Counted from the first letter of the stretch, positions 34,545 to 47,388 are shown. The stretch: DNA of 64,000 nt from Ceratobasidium sp. AG-K (GCA_037039685.1 JAWNGF010000003.1:1922001-1986000); one strand, 5' to 3'. Notes: generated by a model not told the origin, from the sequence alone. Numbers and translations are program-made.

Positions 34545-37500
34545 CTAGGCGCACCAACAAACGCTCGTGCAACATGTGCGCAAAAACTCGACGGGCGATT
34601 TCCGAGTGCGATTACGAGGTTGACGTGTGAAATCGCGTTGAGCATGGACACCTTCCCAGGCCATGCCCCCAATCACTGTGTGCACACGGCCAGTCCGACG
34701 ACTACCCAGTGGGACGACCACGCCCGTTCTCCATGAACCGAGGAGGATGCCGGTGATGACGAGTACGGCGGCGAGCCCGAGTCCCAGCACGCCTTGGGCG
34801 GTGCTCACGATGGATGCGTATTGCTCGAAGAATACGTATGGGAGCGAATATGCAAAGACTTCCGACCCGGTGGTTTCGCTCAGGTCGGCAGCGATCCGGC
34901 GGGACGAGGCGAGCGCGTTGATGAAATCGGCCTGCGTCTTGAGCGGAGCGTGGAACGTCCTAAAGTGCGAAGCCTCGACTTTGCCATCGCCGAGCGAGAG
35001 TGCCGAACCATAACGCCGCACGCCCACCAAGCGGGCAATCTTCGTCGGTAGGACTGATGAGCCACTGCTTCAAGTACCGCATAAACTCCCCTCCTTCAGG
35101 CATCCCATCGAGCGTAACGTTCCATTCGGGCGTGCGGTCCTCGAAACACGGCTTGCACATGCGTTCCCGTCCCGTGGGGTACAAAACACCTCGGGGTTGT
35201 CTTTGCGCACACGGCAGCAGGTGTTCAGCGAGGGGTCGAGCCAGTACATGAAATCGTCCACCCAGCTCGCGGGAGGGTCGGCAATGTACGAGACCGAGGA
35301 CCGTTTGCGTTCGGCTTCGAGGACGTTGGCGACCGAGTGCATCGAGCACGAGGTGAATTTGGCGCAGAGCTGTCGTTGGTCCTGTCGTTGGGTGGGATTG
35401 GCGCGCGAGACAAAGTAGACGGGGGGTCCGACCGCAAAGTGCTCGTCGAGGGCGTTGAAGTATGGGACGAGGTACGACTCGGAAGGTAGGGCAAGGCGTT
35501 GGTCTATGCGAGTCAGATTCGCTCAACATGTGCTCGTGAGACTCACCTAGACCAAATTCAAGCTTTTGCATTGACGCGATGCTCGCAGTAAAGAGGCCCG
35601 CAAACAAGACCAGCACACACGCCTTGACCGGACGCTTCATCAACACCTTGGCGTACTTTCGCACACACTTGGTCAACACTCCCTCGCGGACCTTGGTCAC
35701 GACGCTCGCATCGCGCTCATCCTCGTCAGGAGAGCAATCGCGCCGCCGACGCTAAAGCACGGAACACAATCGATGCGCCTGGCTTCGGCCCGTTTGAGAT
35801 CGAGTGCGAGTGCCGCCACGAATGCGGTGGCTTGCAGACACGCTCCGACAAACACACTACCCGCAGCGTACAGCGCAAAGTTTCGCACGGCCGGCATAGG
35901 TACCAACGCACCGAGCGCAAACGCCGTCGTCTCTGTGAGGGTGCTCAACACAATCGACGGGCCCATACGAGCAAACGCCCGGGCGACTCGCTCCTCGGCC
36001 GTAAAGTGGGACCGAATCGAGCTGGGTCGGGACATGGGAGAGAGCGCCGAGGTGTCTGGTTCCCCGTTTTGAGGCGAGGTTCCAGGCCCGTGGAGCGAGT
36101 TTTGGCGATCGAGTTCGTGGACGAGGATAAACACATTGTCTACTCCGACGGCGAGGGCGAGGAAGGGGATGACTTCGGCGATGATGAGCGTGACCCGCAC
36201 ACCGAGGAAGGAGAATATGCCAACGCTGGTCGATACGGATACGAGCACGAGGAGAATGCCAAACAACCCGAGCGTAAACTTGGTGCCGGTAAAGAGCGAC
36301 GAGATCCGGCGGTTCTTGGAGCCGCGAAGCAGACCACCAAAGTACGAAGTGCCGCCTTTGCCCAGCGTCAAGGCAATGTAGAAGAACATGACCAAATACG
36401 AGAGGATGACAATCTGGATCGAGTTTAGTAACAGTTATTTCTCAACCACTCAACTCACATTCTTGTCCGTGTTGGTGCTCTTGTTGATTTCCTCGGTCAA
36501 GCTAACGCCAGTCGAAAACGCAATCTTGACACCGGCCTCGGCCTCGGAACGTCCAGACAATTCTTCCAAGTACGCCCTGAGTGTCCGCTCCCACTCTTCT
36601 GCGCGCTCCCTAACCTCGTCGTCCAACGAATCAGACACGACAAAGGTGGCAATCATCGCCTGGGCCTGGTGCCACTCGGTTTCGCCCTCGTCTGACTTGG
36701 GAGCAGAGCCAAGCACGTACTTGGGAGGCAGGGGCTGTCCAAAGTCGGGAAGGCACATTGCGGGTTGCGACGCACAGTCTTCGAGCTGAGCCACCCAGGT
36801 ATCCTCGTCCCAATCTTCCATGTCGTTGCCAAAGTACGCCCCAACCGACTGGACAACGCACGCCCCACGCGGTCCGGCGGGCTTGAAGCATACGTCGCCG
36901 TGGGTATAGCCGTTGGGTTCAGACTTGAGGTTGCGGATATCCTCCTCGACACCGAGCCACCACTTGAGACGTGGATAGCTCATGACAGGCCCGCCTTGAA
37001 CGTCGGTAACAAAAATCTGCTCAGTCTTGTAAAACGGCCCGAAATTCTCGTCGAAAAACTCCTTTTGGTGCTTGAGCTCCGAATTGGGAGCGACCCACAA
37101 CCGGACGGGATCGGTCTCGACCTCGAAATATTTCCATCCTCCGTTCAGGATTCCGACCAGAGCGAATACAATCGTAAACGTGAGCCACGGGTGGGATGCA
37201 CATGCGAGACCGAGCTTGTAGCATCCGCGTCTGAGATGAGTGTTGAGTTTGTGCTGACGGGGTTGGAGCGTATCGAGCGGGTCAAGGAGGGAAGCACCGC
37301 GGCCGAGGTTCCTGCGTGATTCCGAGCGAGTACCGGTCGATTCTGTTCCGTCTTGTTGCAAAGAGCCAGCGCCGACCAGCGCCCCGGTGACGGACGCCGC
37401 CTCGGCCGAGAGCGCAAGCCGCTCCGACTTGAGCTGCCTCCGACGGCGAATCATGGACTGGATAAAGTAGCCGGCAAAGAATGCGACGACGCCGAGAGCG

Positions 37501-38266
37501 TAGCACAAGACGAGCCCAAACGTAAAGCACGACCAGGCTCCGACCATGCACGCCGGTCCTTGTCCCGGGAGGTCGGGAAGAGTAGGGCAGATGCCCGGGC
37601 AATCGAGACACGTACACCGGCTATCCAGTCCGCCGACCGCACAGTCCCGCACAGGTGCATTGAGCGGCGTATTCCAGCTCGAATTAGGCTGCGAGGGAAA
37701 GTCGATCTGAAAGGGGCTGCCGATGGCTCGAACGGTGCCCATATACTTGAGGAAATCGTGGTAGTTGGTCGCTCCACCGCCGATGAGCATCATGGCATTG
37801 TCGTTGAGGCCACCAAACTTGACGTCTTTGCAGCTGTCATAAAAGCCAGTCCCATACTCGTCCGACACTCGAAAGTCGACCGACTTGACGGCCTTGTCTT
37901 CTGTTGAAGTGACCGTAACAAACTCGGCCTGATTGGGCGAACAGGTAAAGTGGCAGTAGAATTCGTGAAAGTTGTTCTTGCAGGCCGGGCATGACGACAC
38001 GAGTTGGTCTGGAGTCTGAAAGTTGGATTTGAGAGTGGCGACTTGGTCGGCGGTGCAGCAAACAGGCCCTTGGGCGAATTTCGGGCCACAGACAGAGGCG
38101 ATGAGGTCTTTGCCCTCTTGGTCGAGCTGTGGATGGTTGTGAGCTATCGCACGTAGATGTGGATCGCACGCACCTCTTGTGGTGGCCCATCATATACACA
38201 TGGCAGTGGCTTGCCAAAGTTGGTGCCACATTTGCCCCGCATGGAGCATTGGCCTTGACCCGACAT
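34545..38266 (-). pseudogene. NCR1: NPC1/NCR1 sterol transporter, frame-broken and C-terminally truncated
   Basis: NPC1 exports sterols from the vacuole/lysosome membrane. The N-terminal Cys-rich domain (MRGKCG, PCKNNF-like SCPACKNNFHEFYCHFTCSP), luminal loops and the sterol-sensing domain (GIFSFLGVRVTLIIAEVIPF, VGVDNVFILVHELDRQ) are clear. The 516-codon stretch 36450-38000 is intact. Further 3' the frame is broken repeatedly by one-base changes: near 35738-35752, 35175, 35010, a cluster at 34650-34740, and three extra bases at 34582-34605 in the MLNAISHVNLVIALG-FCAHVARAF helix. After RAFV the last 60-80 family residues (final helices) are absent and another gene follows. No convincing signal peptide precedes the start at 38266. 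It is either a decayed gene or a poorly resolved locus; 'pseudogene' is provisional. Confidence 0.75.
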
Positions 38267-38353
38267 GTTGTTCGAGAGTCGAGACAACGGATATGGTAGC
38301 AAGGAGCGAGTGTGTGATGTAATTTCCCGCGCAATCGTCAAACAAGCCCCCAT

Positions 38354-38359
38354 CACGTG
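38354..38359. promoter_or_regulatory. CACGTG E-box upstream of NPC1
   Basis: The site (inside ATCACGTGAT) lies about 90 bases upstream of the NPC1 start and could be bound by a bHLH factor. Confidence 0.4.
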
Positions 38360-38498
38360 ATAGTGAAATGACACCACTTTCAGCAATGCACGGTGTTAGT
38401 GTACAGGTACATACATACAGTGCGACAGACACAGCAACAAAGCACATTCAATCCATAACATCCGTCAAAACTTGGTACAGAGAGTTCACGCACACACC

Positions 38499-40812
38499 TC
38501 ATCTCGAGGCCTCCACCGTCCGCGAGCTGCTGCTGCTCTTGTCCCCCCTCGAAAAGAACGTGCCGTTCAAGGCGCTCGGACTCAACATGGGCTTGACCAC
38601 ACCGACCACACCTGCTCTGAGTCCTAGAGCCACTCGCCCAGGCGTCTCCTTGCCGTCCTTGCCCTTGGGCGTCTCGCGACCACTGCTCCCACTCGGCTCT
38701 CGTTTGGGAGTTTCTCGACCCGGAGTACCGACCGAGTTGGATTTGGGTGGGGGCGTTGGGGGAGGGGCAGAAGGCGGCGGCATGGTTGGGGGCGGTGGCG
38801 CCGGAGGGCGGGAGGGTGTGCCTGATCGGGACTGGACTGCACTAACGGCGCGGGCTGCCTGAGACAGCCCCGGACTGGTCCCAAGACCTTCGTTGGTACC
38901 AGCCCGCTTGGGCCGAGTTGCTTGTGCCATCGCCATCGCGCCAAGAGCATTGGCGCTCGCAACCGCCCGAAGTCTCCGTCCAGGCGAGGCGGGAGGGGGC
39001 ATGGGCTCCCCTGCGATTGGGTGGTTTCGCGTGGTCTGGGTGTACGAACCCGCCGGAGACATTGACGAGAGCGAAAACTGAGACTGCAACGGCGTTGGGA
39101 ATTGCGTGGGGGTTGAAAACTGAGACGCAAACGGATGCGCCATTGGGACTGGTGGAGGGGGTAATGGTAGTGCCTTGTTCGAGTTCGGACGTCCTGCGCC
39201 GCTCCCACTACCGTTACCGCTGCCGCTGACGACGCTCGCCACGCTGGACTCGGGTCCACCCAGACTCGAGCCACTCACGCTTCGCTGCCGTCGAATCACC
39301 CCGTCCTGCCTCGAGTCCCCGTCCCGCCGCGCTTCCAGCTCTTTTTGGTCCCGCCGTCGGACGTATTCCGCCATCGCATCCGCATCCCGCTCCCGCATCC
39401 GTGACGCCACAGTCGATTCGATAGTTCCCTCGCTCGTGGAAGCAGACCCACTGCGAATCCGATTGGGTTCTATGGCACCCAAGGTCGTTTCTAAACTCGG
39501 ATCAGCCGACCGAATCTATGCAAAACGCATACGCACCAGAAAAACGACCGGGATATCCGCCATATGTAACATCCTCACAATCCTCAGATATCCGGCGATT
39601 GTTCCTCAGCCGAGCCGCCTTTTGCTTCTTGTTGGCCTCGAATTGTGTTCGAACAGTATCCTGGAGGGTGTTCATCGTGGATATTCTGCAAGGAACATCA
39701 TGAGTGGGAAAGAATACGACTGAAAAAAGGGTCACGCACGAGTAGGCATAGTCAGAGGCCGTAAAGCCCTCGTTGTTCCTCGCCGCAAATTGGCATCCCC
39801 GTTCAATCAACAGTTGAACGACCTGAACGTGTCCCCAAGCGCTCGCACTGCCGCACATGATCAGTGCATCTCCACAAACGAGGAGCAAGGTACCTACTAG
39901 TGCAATGGCGTGTTCCCCTGTTGGTCGACGAGATCGAGGTCCGCTCCCAGATCAAGCAGCATCTAGACGTCATTGTTAGCTTGTAAAAGTCACTAGCCAG
40001 ATACGTACCCTAACAAAGGCCTCGTTCCCTTTGAGGGCAGCCTGGTGCAATGCAGTCATGCCTTGCATATTGGGCCAATCAAGCAGAAATCCATAACGGG
40101 CGAGGTACAGCTGGGCCATTCGTAAATGGGCCTGGGCAAGCGAGTGAGTCCGGGGCTGCCCATGCCGGGCAGGTGGGGTCGGGGCGCCGGCAAGAAGAAT
40201 CAAAATAGTATTATTCTCTGCGTCCTACAACTAGTCAGCTACGACTAGAAGGATATTAGTCATACTCACTCGGCTGAGCTCTTCCTCGTCATGCTCATTC
40301 TCCAACAGAAACTCGAATACCTCTTCGCAGGCCAGCACAGCTGCCCATGCAAGCGACGTAAACCGACTCGGCCCAGGATCTGGATTGCGCATATCCGTGC
40401 GCTGAATCAATCTGCGCACAAGAAATAGGTTGTTTTCTACATGATTTATCGAGGCCAGACGAATAGGGTGTAAATAAGGGCGTGAGAGCAATACGTGAGC
40501 ACGCTATACTCCACAGTCGAGAATATATACATATACATACCTTTGACGGCTCTTCGCAATCTCGTCGACGGGTCCCGCTCCATCGTCGTTGGGCTGGTGG
40601 TGGTCGTAACGAGTGACACTGGGGTGTCTCGGCGTGATTAGGTAACAGATCACCCTCACAAGCGCCCGCACATCACCCGGTAATAAACTACTTCCGGGCT
40701 TGACCCGGTACCTGACCACATGCTTCCATTGTTGAAGCACCTGAAAAGCCCCCGCACGCGTGAAATCAACTCTAAAACGCTCGTATTCATAACAAAGGCA
40801 CGATATACACAT
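38499..40812 (-). CDS. Ankyrin-repeat protein with Ser/Pro-rich basic tail
   Basis: Minus-strand multi-exon gene. The N-terminal half contains ankyrin repeats: MQGMTALHQAALKGNEAFVR, SAWGHVQVVQLLIERGCQF and NNEGFTASDYAYS. A helical stretch (MNTLQDTVRTQFEANKKQKA) follows. The last exon (38499-39482) is very Ser/Pro/Gly-rich with a polyproline run and repeated GRETPK units. Start candidate ATG 40812; the N-terminal joins are uncertain. Near 39520 the frame changes between ...AYAFCID and SADPSLETTLGAI; removing one T of GATTCGG would restore it, so either a one-base insertion or an unseen intron. Function unknown; ankyrin proteins of this shape are usually scaffolds or signalling partners. Confidence 0.6.
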
Positions 40813-40860
40813 AAACACACTCCCACCGCCTCCTCGTGCGCATGGAAAGCGCAATTTAAC

Positions 40861-43345
40861 CTATGGGGTTCCGGCACTTTCCTCCTCCTGGATCTCGGCC
40901 CAACGTTTACGCATGGCCTTCTCCGTCTTGGTTGGGGGCACACGACGCGAGATGGCCGCACCAATCTGGGCAGCACGTCAGGGAGGGCTACATCGATCAT
41001 TGCTACGTCACTCACCAGTGCTGCGAACCCGCCAAAGCGTAGCACCCACGATACCCCGTTCTTCCCGAGATACAAAGTATCGCTGGCTTGAGAACCATCC
41101 ACAACCCTGAAGATAAGGCTAGCCGCGATAGAGACCTGTCCCTTGTGTTAGAAGCGCTGATACAATCAAGACTAGTGTACTCACAAAGAACTGGGGGAAT
41201 ACGACCGCAAGGTTATGAATGCCAAGGATGGTGCCTCCTGCAACACTTCCGCTACCCTCAACGCTCAACTCGGTATTGTTCATCTCTTGTTCCGTCATGT
41301 TCATCGAGTAGCGACGCAGGAGCGTGGTCCTTTCGTTTGGACGAATTCCAGTAGACGACCGGGCCAGACGCCGGATCGGGTGAGCAGGCGTAGAGAATAC
41401 ACGGTTGTGTCCGGGTCGGGACGTTGAGGGAGCGGTACCTGCAACGGCAGCAGCAAGCCGGTTCGCGTTGGCAGAGTCGTCCATTTCTTTCAGATACTGC
41501 TCTGGGCATCAATACAGCCCAAACTGGATGGAATGATTTCATACCTCCATAATAATAGCAAAGGGCACCCAGCATGCAACGGCCCAACAAATTCCGAGCA
41601 GTGAAATGACGATTGTCCCGACCCATACTTGCCTAACAAAGAATGTACTCATCATGAGGACAAAGAAGAGCAACAGTGCCCCAGTCCAAATGTTGCGCAG
41701 CATAAACGGCATCGCCGGGAGCCTCAAAGGCCTGCCCTCGCGAGCGGCCTCTGCGCGCCATTGTCGGACCAGATCACGGACACGAGCGAGCTCCGCATCG
41801 GCAGTCGCTTCGGGATTGTTAGGGTCGACCGGAAGCTCGGGGAGCAACAGACGCTGATCACGAGAAGCGAGGAATGGAAGGACAGAACCAGCCACGACAG
41901 CAACTATCGGAGACTGTAGTCAGACCGACGACCGAATGACCTATCCACGTAATACTTACCTACGCTGTATATCAACATTGCCCTGTCTCCAGCCTGTGTC
42001 GCTTCATCCTTGCCGGGGTCAATACCCAGCTCCTCGGACATGACAACGCCCATCCATGTCGTGCCAAAGAACAAGAAGGGGAACCTTTTGTCCATGTCAG
42101 ACACTAATACATAAGGGAACTTGAAAAAAATACATACCACCCAACCCAAGCACACAGTTGAACATAGCACACACGCCTAATCGGGCGAGGGAGGTTCAGC
42201 GCAGCATGGTAAATAGTCCTGACCACGTCCATTATTCGTCTGCGGTTGCTGTTAGTTCGGCTCCCTCTGATAGCAGCACTCGGCTCACCCCTCCTCTCGC
42301 TTAAGCAAGTCCACCTCTTTCTCGGTTTCTTCTTGTGTAGCAAGTGTAATCCAGACAGTGGCACCAAGAATAACCATCGTTACAATGCACACTTTTCGGA
42401 ACTGGTCGCCTCCAAACCACGAAAGGATCGGCCAATTCTGGAGCTCGGCACCTCCAAACGCAAATCCTATAATGTTGCCTGCATGGATCATACGCCCGTG
42501 CCATGCATTCGCAGTCGTCAGTTGTTCAGCAGGTGTGACGTCGAGCAATAGGTTTCGGAGCGAGGCCTGGAGTGCATTCAGGGCGAAATCGAGCAGACAG
42601 AAGCACGCGATTGCGATACCGATAGCGACTTGAATAACCTGTCGCGGAAATCTCTCGTATCAGGATCTGACTAGGATTGAGTGGAGCGAGGCAGTTACTG
42701 ACCGAGTTCTCCCATTTGGGATCTTTAATGGGCGGAGGTGTAGCGAAGAACGACTTGAACATTCGAGCGAGTGGTACAGCAAAGGCCAACCCAATAGCTG
42801 CAAAGAAGAGTACCAGGGTCGACATTGCGACCCAGTAGCGTCTTCGGTACTTGGAGGTCGATGAATCAGAGACGGCACCTACACTAATTTAGTCGGTGCC
42901 CGAGTTGTGCGCCGAATACAACTTACCGATGAGAGGCTGGGCAATCAAGCCGCTCAGCGGCCCAGCGAGCCACACGAGCGAAGTGAGTGTCGAACTAAGT
43001 CCAAGATCACGCAGGAAGGGCGTTCCATATCTATAACCGGACAGTTCAGCACGAGTTATTCACATACAACAAATCCACATACCCAAGCTCTACGGTCCAT
43101 GTTACCTGTGCGCCAGCCATTGAAATCGTGAGTGCGAGAAGATCCATGAGACTCTTGGGCTTGGGCGCCGTGCGTCCCGCCTCCTTGGACTTGGAGCGAG
43201 AGCGCTGGCGTTTCTGAATAACCGTCTCCATCACTGGCAGCGGTTGTCTGTATTCGACAGGCGACTGGGGTGCTGAACCTCCTCCCGTCGGGAATGAGAA
43301 GTCAGGGTTGAGCTCGCCTGGCTGCGAGTCTTTAGAGTGCGACAT
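40861..43345 (-). CDS. GPH/SUT-type sugar-proton symporter (alpha-glucoside/sucrose transporter)
   Basis: A many-exon MFS-type gene with a cytosolic Ser/Pro-rich N-terminus (MSHSKDSQPGELNPDF). Conserved transporter blocks are SLMDLLALTISMAGAQVTWT, then GPLSGLIAQPLIG, SKYRRRYW, NLLLDVTPAEQ with NAWHGRMIHAGNIIGF, and WFPFLFFGTTWMGVVM. Later hydrophobic segments include GTIVISLLGICWAVACWVPF and GGTILGIHNLAVVFPQF. This pattern matches plant SUT and S. pombe Sut1 alpha-glucoside transporters, which take up sucrose or maltose with protons at the plasma membrane. A long charged loop lies in the middle. The last exon reads VPPTKTEKAMRKRWAEIQ and stops at 40861-40863. No frame break noticed. Confidence 0.82.
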
Positions 43346-43715
43346 AGTTCTTATGACGCGGTGGTGCTCGTCATTCAGTATTCCGTCTAGAACATCTCCA
43401 CAAGGATATGAAAGTTTTATTCACCTTTAGAAGAACAAACGTGTGCCCAACTAGGTCGTGGTCAGCTGCAACACCGGGAGTGGCGATATCGGGTCCCTGT
43501 GTGTCATGTGTTTGGCTCACATCGCTATCTCCAATTGGCAAGTCTGACGTCGACCGTCCAATAAACAACTAAATTATATGCTGATTTTGCTCCAATTCGG
43601 AATTTCTGAGCCCGCAAATGAGACCTCAGGCACATCTGCATATTCATAATGCGGCGATCGCTTTTAGCCATCCGAGGGGCCCCACAACAATTGGTTATGT
43701 ACAAGCACGCTAATT
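43346..43715. other. Gap between DPH6 stop and the sugar transporter start
   Basis: No gene is supported in these 370 bases; it must hold the promoter of the sugar transporter and the 3' UTR of DPH6. Confidence 0.35.
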
Positions 43716-46259
43716 CTAAGCAATCGAGTGTATGCAAATAGCGAGATCCCAGTGCTCTCCTTCTGGAGAAAGAACGCCTTCCACTGGGACGAGGGTACAA
43801 GCCAGATCCTGAGGTATCCACGATACTGATTGGTTATTAGCCATATACATATTTTGCATCGCAGCGGACTCACGGGATGTCTCCGGCTGATGGAACACAG
43901 TGAAAGGAAATGCTTCGGGACCAGCCGCCTGCCTGAGGAAGCTATCTATGTCTTGATCTGCTGCTAAGAGATACTCAGTAACATCATGATTCTAGCGATG
44001 GCAAAGACCTACCGGCACCTCGCACAAACGCAATCGCATGAGCATTCCCGCGATCACCAAACTCCAGCGTCTTCCACTTGACGACACTCTCCCCTCTACG
44101 ATCGAGAATGGTGCCTTGGTTTGTTTTCACAGGTATTTTTGAATTGCTACCGTCGTCATCTATGTCCTTTAAGACGTGTTCGGGCTTATTCGAGTGTACC
44201 AGGACCTGAACCTCGACTAGAGCGCCCTTGGGGAGCGATTTCGCAGCAACGACTACTGCTGGAATGTCTTGCTTGTCCGATGCCTGCTGGGGTCTCGGTT
44301 AAGTGTACCAAGAAGTATCTCCGGGGCTACTTACCTGGCTGTATGCATTCCAAGCCTGTCTTCCTGATTCTAAATAGGAGGAGCCGGCAACCCATACCAC
44401 TACACCCTGCAACACGCTGGTCGGACCATCCCTCAATGCCGCGACAACTCGGTCAGCGTGTTGGAATGCGAGCGCAGCCTCTGTAGCAAACGAAGGTGGA
44501 GAAGGGAAATTCATGCTCCGTGGAAGGAGTCCAATTTGACCCGATACAAACGTCTGGCCCTGGGCCTATGTACGGACCGAGTGGGTCAACAGGAACACGG
44601 AATCTGCACGTTAGCTTACCGAGATGGCTTGTGAATACGGCCCAATATTGGCAGGCGCCCAATAGCTAATGCCCTGTACGTGGAGGCCATGTCGCTGATA
44701 CAGAGGTTCTTCGTCATCCTTGAACGCGACACAGGCCATTCGAACCCGAATGCCGGGAAGTTGGACGGCTACGCAAGCACGTGCTGGCGGACTCGTCCCA
44801 AAATACTGGCTGTATGCATGATTAACGCGCGGAAACAAGTCCATAGAGGATAGTAGCAACGTGATGTTGACTATGTGCTTAGGAAGCATGCTACACTGTT
44901 GTAAGAGTGCTTCAAATAATAAATAAGCAAGGCGATCGGCGGGCAAGCTTGGAGTTGAACATACTTTTGATCCTATCAAAACAGGTCACAACCTCTTCCT
45001 CTATTGATATCGAATCCGCCGAGAGTCCACCGTGGTCAACGTTTGATATATATGCCCAGCGCCCGTCGGTCTTCATGCGAGAGCCAACGTTTGGAGCAGG
45101 ATCAGACCTGGAGGGGGGGCTTGATTGTGGTGCATTATCATGCTCGTTGAGAGACTCTTGGACCCGAAGTGCGACCTCATCTAGAAGGGGAGGAATAGTG
45201 GGTCGTAGGGACGTAGCCTCCGGTTTGTCTTCCAGTGTCGCATCCTTGACCTCGAGGTAGGCAACCGTAGCAAACGCATGGTCGGAATGCACAATTGTCT
45301 TGGTTTCTTTTCTGTTAAACAAATGGGATTAGCATACGAGGCCCTGTGAATCAACCGTTCTACCCACATCACGATTCGTTTCTTGAACGTAGGACAGTCC
45401 AGCGTAAGAGTTTCATACTCTCCTCCTTCCCCACATATATGGGCACCGTATGCATCATGCTATTCACAGTCAATAGGAGTTGCTGTTTCCGCTCATAGAG
45501 GTAACGCACCAGCTTGTGGAATGTAGGCTCCATCTGAGCCAAGGTTTTCCCTAGGTGCCTCTCTTGTAATCCGATTCCGGCAACTTTGATAAGGATCGCC
45601 TCGACACCAGCAGCGATCATCTCAGACATCAGCTCTTGTTGGTCTCGTTGCCAAAGATAGCAGAGGGGCGTCAGAGAGAGCCGTTGGCACCTATAGTCCA
45701 GAGCTCATCAATTTTATCGTTGCAAAATGACAAGGGTGACTGCTCACACATGATCTACTCTAACTCGTTGATAATTGGATAGAATTGCGCCCACAGAAAC
45801 GCCTTGGATGTCGGGATGCGCTGCCTGGACAAGATAAGGATCGCCCCCTTCGTATATTCGCCTAACATACCTTGACTTCGGATAGCAAGGCGAACATATC
45901 CTCCGTCTCATCCCCATCTACACCATGGGTTTGACGATCAGCGATTCCACCCCGGTCTCCATATTCCCCTCCTAGTTCAATCGCAGATCCATGTATAGTG
46001 CGTCTAAATAATGGGACTTCTAGTGCGCTGGCAACCATTTCGATTGCGTCTTGTCCGACAGTCTGATACATAAACGAATCCATCTCCCCTGGCCACTATA
46101 ATACTCAGCATTGAATAACGATTACTGACGTTATTTCGTACCTTGACCAGGAGGGGGCCTCAGTGACGCTGCTGCGACTAGCTCATGTCCGTTTTCGATG
46201 CAATGGACGACATTGTAGCAAGAATCTTTGCCTCCGCTCAAAAGTGCGACAAACCTCAT
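43716..46259 (-). CDS. DPH6: DPH6 diphthine-ammonia ligase with C-terminal Rid/YjgF domains
   Basis: DPH6 makes the last step of diphthamide synthesis on eEF2, using ATP and ammonium. The start reads MRFVALLSGGKDSCYNVVHC, which holds the SGGKDS PP-loop of the alpha-hydrolase ATPase. Then come DSFMYQTVGQDAI, LPLYRRTI-like VPLFRRTIHG, VSVGAILSNYQRVRVDHVCQ, LCYLWQRDQQEL and, after an intron, YGAHICGEGGEYETLTLDCP. The C-terminal half has Rid/YjgF-type sequence (RWAYISNVDHGG, then YWAPANIGPYSQAI). This three-part layout is the one known from yeast Dph6. Exon 1 is 46142-46259; the last coding stretch ends at TAG 43716-43718. No frame break was noticed. Confidence 0.92.
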
Positions 46260-46343
46260 TTCGTGGTCAAAGAGAGAAGTAACACTGATCGACGGAAACC
46301 AAATTGGAATTAGCCACGTGGGGTTGTTGTTGTCTCTGTTCAC
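46260..46343. promoter_or_regulatory. 84-bp bidirectional promoter, DPH6 and STEEP1
   Basis: Divergent start codons are separated by only 84 bases. The gap contains CACGTG at 46315-46320. The two genes are probably co-regulated. Confidence 0.6.
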
Positions 46344-47097
46344 CATGCCTAAAATCGTTTCTCGCTCGACAATCTCGTCTTCTATCGATGGTATGTAGTA
46401 GAGAGTCGCTGCACCCATTTTTATATATATCAAACTTACGGTCGTTTCGTAGCTCCATCAACCGATTCTGCAACCGCCTCGTTACGCGTGTATTATTGTC
46501 TTTGCGGAGAGTTTATTGTACGTCGTCAAGCTTAGATCACTCTGGAACAAAATGACCTATATAACTCAAGCTTGTAATCGACAAGTCATTGACATCCCTT
46601 CCCCGCCGACAAACGGACGGCGCAATCATTCTACGCTCCCAGGACGCGCCAAATGCAAAAGCACGCGTGTTCAAACTCAACGTGAACGTGGCTCCGCAGC
46701 CAGTCATGCTAGAACGGTGCGAACATTGCTTTCGTCCCACAGAACTTCAATTATACTAAACCATGATGGTAACTTTATAGAAAATCTGAGCAAGGATACT
46801 TGCACGAACGACAGTACAGGTTACATTGCACACGTTGCGACTTGATGATAGGCTATCAGAGCACCCCTGCTCCGACCAAGTCTGGGCCGTTTGTGTACAT
46901 ACTCTGGGGCGCTGTCTCGCAAATCCAAGGACAATGTCCACCTGAGGCGTTTGAGGGAGAGGAAGAAGCACTTGCACTAGCAGCTGCTAAAGACAAAGAC
47001 CAAGTAATGACCTGAGATTCTCACGCTCGATGTGTTTAGCTCCATGTATCATAATCTAACTATCGTAATTTTACACCAGAGAGGAACGAGTAAATGA
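46344..47097 (+). CDS. STEEP1 (CXorf56) homologue
   Basis: Exons 46344-46390, 46453-46517 and 46571 onward join in phase to MPKIVSRSTISSSID, then LRVYYCLCGEFILVIDKSL and LPRRQTDGAIILRSQDAPN, the conserved start of STEEP1/CXorf56 proteins. A downstream exon reads LHERQYRLHCTRCDLMIGYQ (two CXXC pairs with the YYCLCG region), and the last exon adds RGTSK before TGA at 47095-47097. The join between VMLER (about 46733) and LHERQ (about 46801) is not in phase as written, so a splice site or one base is missing there. In animals STEEP1 promotes ER exit of STING; its role in fungi is unknown. Confidence 0.75.
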
Positions 47098-47388
47098 CTG
47101 TGTCTCGAACTTTATGGCAACCTATGGTCAAAGCGCATAGCCCACCTCAAACGTCGAGAAGATGCTCTCATCCGACTCCGTTCACCGCAGAACCTAAAAA
47201 GTCAAGCAATGGCCAGACAGGCCGAAGCCAGTCCAGCAACATCGGATTGAATGAGGAGCAAAAATCATTTCAAAGTAGTCCCTTTATAGGGCGCACTAAG
47301 CGCCGACTGGCAAGCGCCGCATCCTCGCTTTCTTGCATCATCGTCCACCGTCCTTGGTCGCCTGTATTTCTACGGTTTAATCGCTAAG

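Noticed and set aside
35773..36428. Long plus-strand ORFs over NPC1 and CSF1
   Set aside because: They are antisense shadows in GC-rich coding sequence; the minus-strand frames carry the conserved motifs.
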